A DNA stretch of 25,434 nucleotides from JBDUDR01 sp040002845 (GTDB taxonomy: Bacteria > Actinomycetota > Actinomycetes > Propionibacteriales > Nocardioidaceae), in the NCBI GenBank assembly GCA_040002845.1, contig JBDUDR010000023.1, positions 1 through 25,434 on the forward strand, read 5' to 3'. Both the position numbers and the translations under genes were made by a program. Below the pieces are notes generated by a model. The model made no database searches and had not been told where the DNA came from. It saw nothing but the letters and a program-made list of their open reading frames with translations. Below are positions 21,503-25,434 of this stretch, piece after piece. The stretch's first letter is position 1, and the number at the start of each line of letters is the position of its first letter.

Positions 21503-21565
21503 CATGTCGATGTGACAGTTTGGCCGCGCAAGTGCGGTAGATCTGTCACATCGACATGCTAGGCT
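21503..21565 (+). promoter_or_regulatory. paa operator (16-bp perfect inverted repeat) and -10 box
   Basis: CATGTCGATGTGACAG (21503-21518) and CTGTCACATCGACATG (21543-21558) are perfect inverted copies with a 24-bp spacer. Each arm is itself a TGTC-N5-GACA half-palindrome, so the region can be read as two operators. TAGGCT (21560-21565) directly after the right arm is a good actinobacterial -10, which places the right arm in the core promoter. A repressor of the TetR type such as PaaR is the natural candidate but none is encoded in the window. Confidence 0.7.
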
Positions 21566-21594
21566 GGAGCCCCCGGACCGGTTTGGGAGGTTCC

Positions 21595-22605
21595 GTGTAC
21601 GGCAACGACTTCGGTAGCTCGCCAGACCCCAGCGACTCATCCGCCGACTCAGCGGCTGACGTCGACCTGGAGGCGGCGTTCCGGGAGATCGTGGACTCCG
21701 ACGGGCGGATCGAACCCCGCGACCACATGCCGGAGGCCTACCGCAAGAGCCTGATCCGGCAGATTGCGCAGCACGCACACTCGGAGATCATCGGCATGCA
21801 GCCGGAGGGCAACTGGATCACCCGAGCCCCCAGCCTGCGCCGCAAGGCGATCTTGATGGCGAAGGTTCAAGACGAGGCCGGCCACGGTCTGTACCTGTAC
21901 GCCGCAGCCGAGACGCTGGGTGCCGACCGGGCAGATCTGCTCGACCTGCTTCACTCAGGTCGGCAGAAGTACTCCTCGATCTTCAACTACCCCACGCTCA
22001 CCTGGGCCGACATGGGTGCCATCGGCTGGCTGGTCGACGGAGCTGCCATCGTCAACCAGGTGCCGCTGTGCCGGTGCTCCTACGGGCCGTACGCGCGGGC
22101 GATGGTACGGGTGTGCAAGGAGGAGTCGTTCCACCAGCGGCAGGGCTTCGAGATCCTGAACACCCTCGTCCACGGGACGGCGGCCCAGCAGGCGATGGCC
22201 CAAGACGCGCTCGATCGTTGGTGGTGGCCGAGCCTGATGATGTTCGGTCCGCCAGACGATGCATCGCCACACTCCGCGCAGTCGATGCGGTGGGGGATCA
22301 AGCGCTTCTCCAATGACGAGCTACGCCAGCGGTTCGTCGACATGACTGCCGACCAGGCCAAGGTGCTCGGCCTCGTCATCCCCGACGAGCACCTCGTCTG
22401 GAACGACGCGCGTGGGCATTACGACTACACCGAGCCCGACTACGACGAGCTGTTCCAGGTGATCAAGGGCAACGGTCCGTGCAACGCGCAAAGGATGGCG
22501 CACCGTCGCCATGCGCACGAGTCAGGTGCGTGGGTGCGCGCCGCCGCGGACGCGTACGCCGCCAAGCACAGCCGGCCGACTGCAGACCAGGGAGCCGTGG
22601 CGTGA
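21595..22605 (+). CDS. paaA: Phenylacetyl-CoA 1,2-epoxidase, catalytic subunit PaaA
   Basis: A 336-residue di-iron oxygenase subunit. With PaaC it forms the core that inserts one oxygen atom into the ring of phenylacetyl-CoA. The two ExxH pairs are visible: Glu94/His97 in DEAGHGLY and Glu177/His180 in KEESFHQRQG, the expected di-iron ligands. Other family segments are GNWITRAPSLRRKAILMAKV and the KRFSNDELRQRFVD stretch. GTG at 21595 is chosen because GGGAGG lies four bases upstream and just after the promoter; the 13 extra in-frame residues overlap the -10 box. First gene of paaABCDE. Confidence 0.96.
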   Translation: MYGNDFGSSPDPSDSSADSAADVDLEAAFREIVDSDGRIEPRDHMPEAYRKSLIRQIAQHAHSEIIGMQPEGNWITRAPSLRRKAILMAKVQDEAGHGLYLYAAAETLGADRADLLDLLHSGRQKYSSIFNYPTLTWADMGAIGWLVDGAAIVNQVPLCRCSYGPYARAMVRVCKEESFHQRQGFEILNTLVHGTAAQQAMAQDALDRWWWPSLMMFGPPDDASPHSAQSMRWGIKRFSNDELRQRFVDMTADQAKVLGLVIPDEHLVWNDARGHYDYTEPDYDELFQVIKGNGPCNAQRMAHRRHAHESGAWVRAAADAYAAKHSRPTADQGAVA

Positions 22606-22904
22606 GTAGGCAGGACGCCGAGCGCAAGGACTGGCCGTTGTGGGAGGTCTTCGTGCGCGCGAGGCGTGGGCTGTCGCACGGCCACGTCGGGAGCCTGCAC
22701 GCCCCCGACGCCGAGATGGCCCTGCGCAACGCGCGTGACCTCTACACCAGGCGTCAGGAAGGCGTGTCGATCTGGGTGGTCGAGGCCGCGGCGATCACCG
22801 CCTCGTCGCCCGACGAGAAGGACTCCTTCTTCGACCCTGCCGGTGACAAGATCTACCGGCATCCGACCTTCTACACAGTCCCCGACGGGGTCGAGCACCT
22901 GTGA
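22602..22904 (+). CDS. paaB: Phenylacetyl-CoA epoxidase subunit PaaB
   Basis: A 100-residue PaaB, close to the usual ~95. It bridges PaaAC subcomplexes and is needed for reductase coupling. Family features are DWPLWEVFVRARRGLSHGHV near the start, then the NARDLYTRRQEGVSIWVV segment and the C-terminal KIYRHPTFYTVPDGV. GTG at 22602 overlaps the paaA stop as GTGA, so translation is coupled. The longer open frame upstream is an antiphase reading of paaA. Confidence 0.95.
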   Translation: MSRQDAERKDWPLWEVFVRARRGLSHGHVGSLHAPDAEMALRNARDLYTRRQEGVSIWVVEAAAITASSPDEKDSFFDPAGDKIYRHPTFYTVPDGVEHL

Positions 22905-23689
22905 CCGCGGCTGACTCGCGGGGCTCGTCCTCGGCATCCACGGGTGAGGTTGCAGCGTACGTGCTGCGACTCGCCGACGACGCGCTGATCCTGGCCCAGC
23001 GGATGGGGGAGTGGATCACGGCGGCTCCTCAGCTGGAGGAGGACGTGGCGCTTGCGAACATCGGCCTCGACCTGCTCGGGCAGGCTCGATCCCTGCTGAC
23101 CTACGCGGGGGTAGCGGAGGGCCGGGACCGAGACGAGGACGACCTCGCCTATCTGCGCGACGAGCGCGACTTCACCAATCTGACTCTGTGCGAGACCGAC
23201 AACGGCGACTTCGCTCTCACGATGGCGCGGATGCTGGTGTTCTCCGCGTACCAGTGTGAGCTGTACGCGCGGCTGGTGGCATCGACGGATGAGACGCTGG
23301 CCGCGATCGCGGCGAAGGCGGTCAAGGAGGTCGACTACCACCGCGACCACGCGACCCAGTGGGTGCTGCGACTCGGGGACGGGACAGCGGAGTCACATCG
23401 CCGCATGCAGGCCGGACTCGAGACGATCTGGCCGTACGTCGAGGAGCTCTTCGAGTCAGACGAGCTCTTCCGTTCGGTGGCGGAGCGCGGCGTGGGGGTC
23501 GACCCGGCAGAGCTGCGTGGTCCCGTGCTCGCGTACGTCGATCGAGTGCTGAGGCAGGCAACGCTGAGCCGGCCCGAGACCTCGGTGAACCATAAGGGGG
23601 GTCGCGTGGGGATCCATTCGGAGTCGATGGGATACCTCCTGGCCGAGATGCAACACATGGCCCGATCACACCCTGGTGCATCGTGGTAG
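22901..23689 (+). CDS. paaC: Phenylacetyl-CoA epoxidase structural subunit PaaC
   Basis: A 262-residue PaaC, the inactive ferritin-like partner of PaaA. Segments typical of the family are YVLRLADDALILAQRMGEW, ANIGLDLLGQARSLL and KEVDYHRDHATQWVLRLGDG. It stabilises PaaA and helps to form the substrate site. The GTG at 22901 overlaps the paaB stop as GTGA. Residues 1-15 are Ser-rich and probably disordered. Confidence 0.95.
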   Translation: MTAADSRGSSSASTGEVAAYVLRLADDALILAQRMGEWITAAPQLEEDVALANIGLDLLGQARSLLTYAGVAEGRDRDEDDLAYLRDERDFTNLTLCETDNGDFALTMARMLVFSAYQCELYARLVASTDETLAAIAAKAVKEVDYHRDHATQWVLRLGDGTAESHRRMQAGLETIWPYVEELFESDELFRSVAERGVGVDPAELRGPVLAYVDRVLRQATLSRPETSVNHKGGRVGIHSESMGYLLAEMQHMARSHPGASW

Positions 23690-24177
23690 TGCCTGCGGTT
23701 CGCGTTCGCGAGATTGTGGCCGCCGTTCCCGATCCCGAGGTTCCGGTGCTTACCATCGACGACCTCGGCATCCTGCGCGATGTCACTGTGGACCCCGCCG
23801 GCGGGGTGCATGTCACGATCACGCCGACGTACTCAGGATGCCCCGCCATGGATGCGATCAGGGCGGACGTGACCAGCGCCTTGAACCACGCAGGGTACGA
23901 CGACGTCGGCGTCGAGCTTGTGCTCTCGCCGGCGTGGACGACCGACTGGATGAGTCGGGAGGGGCGGCGCAAGCTGCTCGACTACGGCATCGCGCCGCCG
24001 GCTCCACGTGCCACCTCCGGGTCCGGGCCCGCGATTGCCCTCGCGCTGACGCTTCGCTGTCCGCAATGCGGGTCTCCGGACACCCAGGAACTCAGCAGGT
24101 TCGGCTCGACGGCGTGCAAGTCCTTGTGGGTCTGCCGCGACTGCCGGGAGCCGTTCGACCACTTCAAGGCGCACTGA
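23683..24177 (+). CDS. paaD: PaaD, iron-sulfur/zinc-ribbon assembly factor of the epoxidase
   Basis: A 164-residue PaaD. The N-terminal MIP18/DUF59 domain includes VPDPEVPVLTIDDLGILRDV and the conserved Cys53 in YSGCPAMD, as in iron-sulfur maturation proteins. The C-terminal zinc ribbon has Cys126, Cys129, Cys145, Cys151 and Cys154, with the invariant FGSTACKSLW and CREPFDHFKAH. It is believed to load the cluster or metal of the epoxidase system. Start is GTG 23683 or GTG 23689; both lie at the paaC stop and indicate coupling. Confidence 0.94.
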   Translation: MVVPAVRVREIVAAVPDPEVPVLTIDDLGILRDVTVDPAGGVHVTITPTYSGCPAMDAIRADVTSALNHAGYDDVGVELVLSPAWTTDWMSREGRRKLLDYGIAPPAPRATSGSGPAIALALTLRCPQCGSPDTQELSRFGSTACKSLWVCRDCREPFDHFKAH

Positions 24178-24179
24178 AC

Positions 24180-25259
24180 ATGGCCGCGCGGCACGCGGTC
24201 TTCCACCCGCTGCACGTCAGCGACGTGGAGCGACTCACCGATGACGCCGTCGCGCTGACCTTCGATGTCCCGGACGACCTGCGCGAGCAGTATGCGTTCA
24301 CACAGGGCCAGCATCTCACCGTGCGCACGCCGTTGGCCGGGGATGAGGTGCGGCGCAACTACTCAATCTGCTCGCCCGCCGGCGACGGAGCTCTGCGCAT
24401 CGCCGTCAAGCGGCTCGGCGGCGGTGCATTCTCGTCATACGCCCTCGATCGGCTCCGGCCCGGGGACACGCTGGAGGTGATGACCCCGACCGGGCGGTTC
24501 TTCACCCAGCTCGACCCGGACAACGCCAAGCACTACTGCTGCATAGCAGCCGGGTCTGGCATCACGCCGATCATGTCGATCATCTCCACCGTGCTGTCGA
24601 TCGAACCCCGTTCGCGGGTCACCCTGCTGTTCGCCAACCGCACGACCAAGACCATCATGTTCTTGGAGGAGCTCGAGGATCTCAAGGACCGCTACCACGA
24701 GCGGTTTCACCTGGTGCATGTGCTGACTCGGGAGCCCGCTGACGTCGAGCTGTTCACCGGGCGCATCGACGGCGAGCGCCTGCGGCGCTTCCTGGACACG
24801 ATCATCCCGCCGGACTCGGTGGACGAGTGGTTCCTGTGTGGCCCGTTCCCCATGATCACCGATCTGCGGGAAACCCTGAACCAGGCTGGGGTCGACCGGC
24901 GTCATGTGCACACGGAGCTGTTTCATGTGGAGACCGTCCCGCCGGTGCGCCGACCGGCCGAGCTGGCCGACGACTCAGGCGGGTCGGAGGTCACCATCGT
25001 CCTCGATGGCCGGCGGTCTCAGCTGCGGTTGCACACCGACGACGTGTCCGTGCTCGAGGCTGCCCTAGCTGTACGCAGCGACGCGCCGTACGCGTGCCAG
25101 GGCGGGGTCTGCGGGACGTGCCGTGCCAAGCTGCTCGATGGAACCGTGCGGATGGACCAGAACTGGGCGCTGGAGTCGACCGAGCTCGACAAGGGATACG
25201 TGCTGACCTGTCAGTCGCACCCCACCTCCGACACCGTCGTACTCGACTACGACGCCTGA
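24180..25259 (+). CDS. paaE: Phenylacetyl-CoA epoxidase reductase PaaE
   Basis: A 359-residue reductase that passes electrons from NADPH through FAD and a [2Fe-2S] cluster to PaaA. The N-terminal ferredoxin-NADP reductase part shows RRNYSICSPAG (FAD binding) and AAGSGITPIMSII (nucleotide binding). The C-terminal plant-type ferredoxin domain has Cys306, Cys311, Cys314 and Cys344 as cluster ligands in CQGGVCGTC and LTCQSHP. ATG at 24180 lies two bases after the paaD stop. Last gene of the operon, followed by a strong terminator. Confidence 0.96.
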   Translation: MAARHAVFHPLHVSDVERLTDDAVALTFDVPDDLREQYAFTQGQHLTVRTPLAGDEVRRNYSICSPAGDGALRIAVKRLGGGAFSSYALDRLRPGDTLEVMTPTGRFFTQLDPDNAKHYCCIAAGSGITPIMSIISTVLSIEPRSRVTLLFANRTTKTIMFLEELEDLKDRYHERFHLVHVLTREPADVELFTGRIDGERLRRFLDTIIPPDSVDEWFLCGPFPMITDLRETLNQAGVDRRHVHTELFHVETVPPVRRPAELADDSGGSEVTIVLDGRRSQLRLHTDDVSVLEAALAVRSDAPYACQGGVCGTCRAKLLDGTVRMDQNWALESTELDKGYVLTCQSHPTSDTVVLDYDA

Positions 25260-25273
25260 CCCCTCCTCTTTTC

Positions 25274-25293
25274 CCGGCGAGACGCCGGTTTTT
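25274..25293 (+). terminator. Intrinsic terminator of the paa operon
   Basis: CCGGCG (25274-25279), loop AGA, CGCCGG (25283-25288), then five Ts (25289-25293). This is a textbook rho-independent terminator 14 bases after the paaE stop. An inverted 11-bp copy of its core (GGCGAGACGCC at 25276-25286 against GGCGTCTCGCC at 25326-25336) follows 40 bases later. Confidence 0.85.
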
Positions 25294-25356
25294 CGGCAGT
25301 TTCGTCGGCGTGTCGCGCCCTTTGTGGCGTCTCGCCTGCCACTTCGCCCCGCGTTC

Positions 25357-25434
25357 CTACCGCGCGAACGTCGTGAATCTCAGGGTTCCCTGCCCGTGGA
25401 TGTCAGGGCGGACTCGGGGGGTTTCTGGATGGGC
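25357..25434 (-). CDS. Possible C-terminal end of a convergent gene, partial
   Basis: On the minus strand a frame enters from the right edge and reads 25 codons to a TAG at 25357-25359, ending in DIHGQGTLRFTTFAR. It looks protein-like, and the inverted repeat between it and paaE would suit a bidirectional terminator between convergent genes. Twenty-five codons are too few to be sure in GC-rich DNA, and no family is recognised. Confidence 0.3.
   Translation of the reverse strand, partial: AHPETPRVRPDIHGQGTLRFTTFAR

Overview
The window is high-GC DNA with many GTG starts, 4-bp stop/start overlaps and tightly packed operons, typical of an actinobacterium. The order ribF - rpsO - pnp - M16 peptidase - dapB and the compact paaABCDE cluster fit the Nocardioidaceae/Propionibacteriales. 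That placement is inference from gene order and protein style, not from a search.

Region 1 (1-7695) starts with the C-terminal end of a membrane glycosyltransferase. A complete PTS sugar-alcohol locus follows. On the minus strand it runs: DeoR-type regulator, PfkB-family (1-phospho)fructokinase, a 59-codon ORF resembling only the C-terminal tail of a DeoR regulator, separate mannitol-family IIC, IIB and IIA proteins, a zinc-dependent MDR dehydrogenase, and HPr (ptsH). Enzyme I (ptsI) is divergent. Both directions share a roughly 165-bp promoter region that holds a perfect 12-bp palindrome and two direct repeats.

Region 2 (7848-14274) is housekeeping: ribF, a small membrane protein that looks truncated, rpsO, pnp with a hairpin-rich leader, an M16 zinc peptidase and dapB. 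A 32-nt repeat that also follows the first gene of the window lies just after dapB; both copies sit between convergent genes.

Region 3 (14336-19083) is the most unusual part. After a small two-helix membrane protein comes an apparent operon of an ECF-like sigma factor, a small beta-rich protein, a subtilisin-family (S8) protease and an 831-residue TPR-CHAT protein with an intact His/Cys pair. The subtilase has lost its middle, including the region where the Asp and His catalytic residues should lie, and its two ends are out of frame. The unit therefore looks like a sigma-controlled two-protease module in which one protease has decayed. Its leader carries an inverted repeat and a strong hairpin, and a 59-nt two-part hairpin follows the CHAT gene.

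Region 4 (19146-21488) holds two convergent GNAT acetyltransferases, a CGNR zinc-finger regulator, and, divergent from it, a small basic protein translationally coupled to a VOC-fold protein. Three copies of an ACACCAG half-site lie between the divergent genes.

Region 5 (21503-25293) is paaABCDE, the phenylacetyl-CoA 1,2-epoxidase operon. It is preceded by a perfect 16-bp inverted repeat, the probable operator, and closed by a clear intrinsic terminator. A minus-strand gene may begin to overlap the window at its right edge. No tRNA, rRNA, CRISPR array, insertion sequence or prophage was seen.
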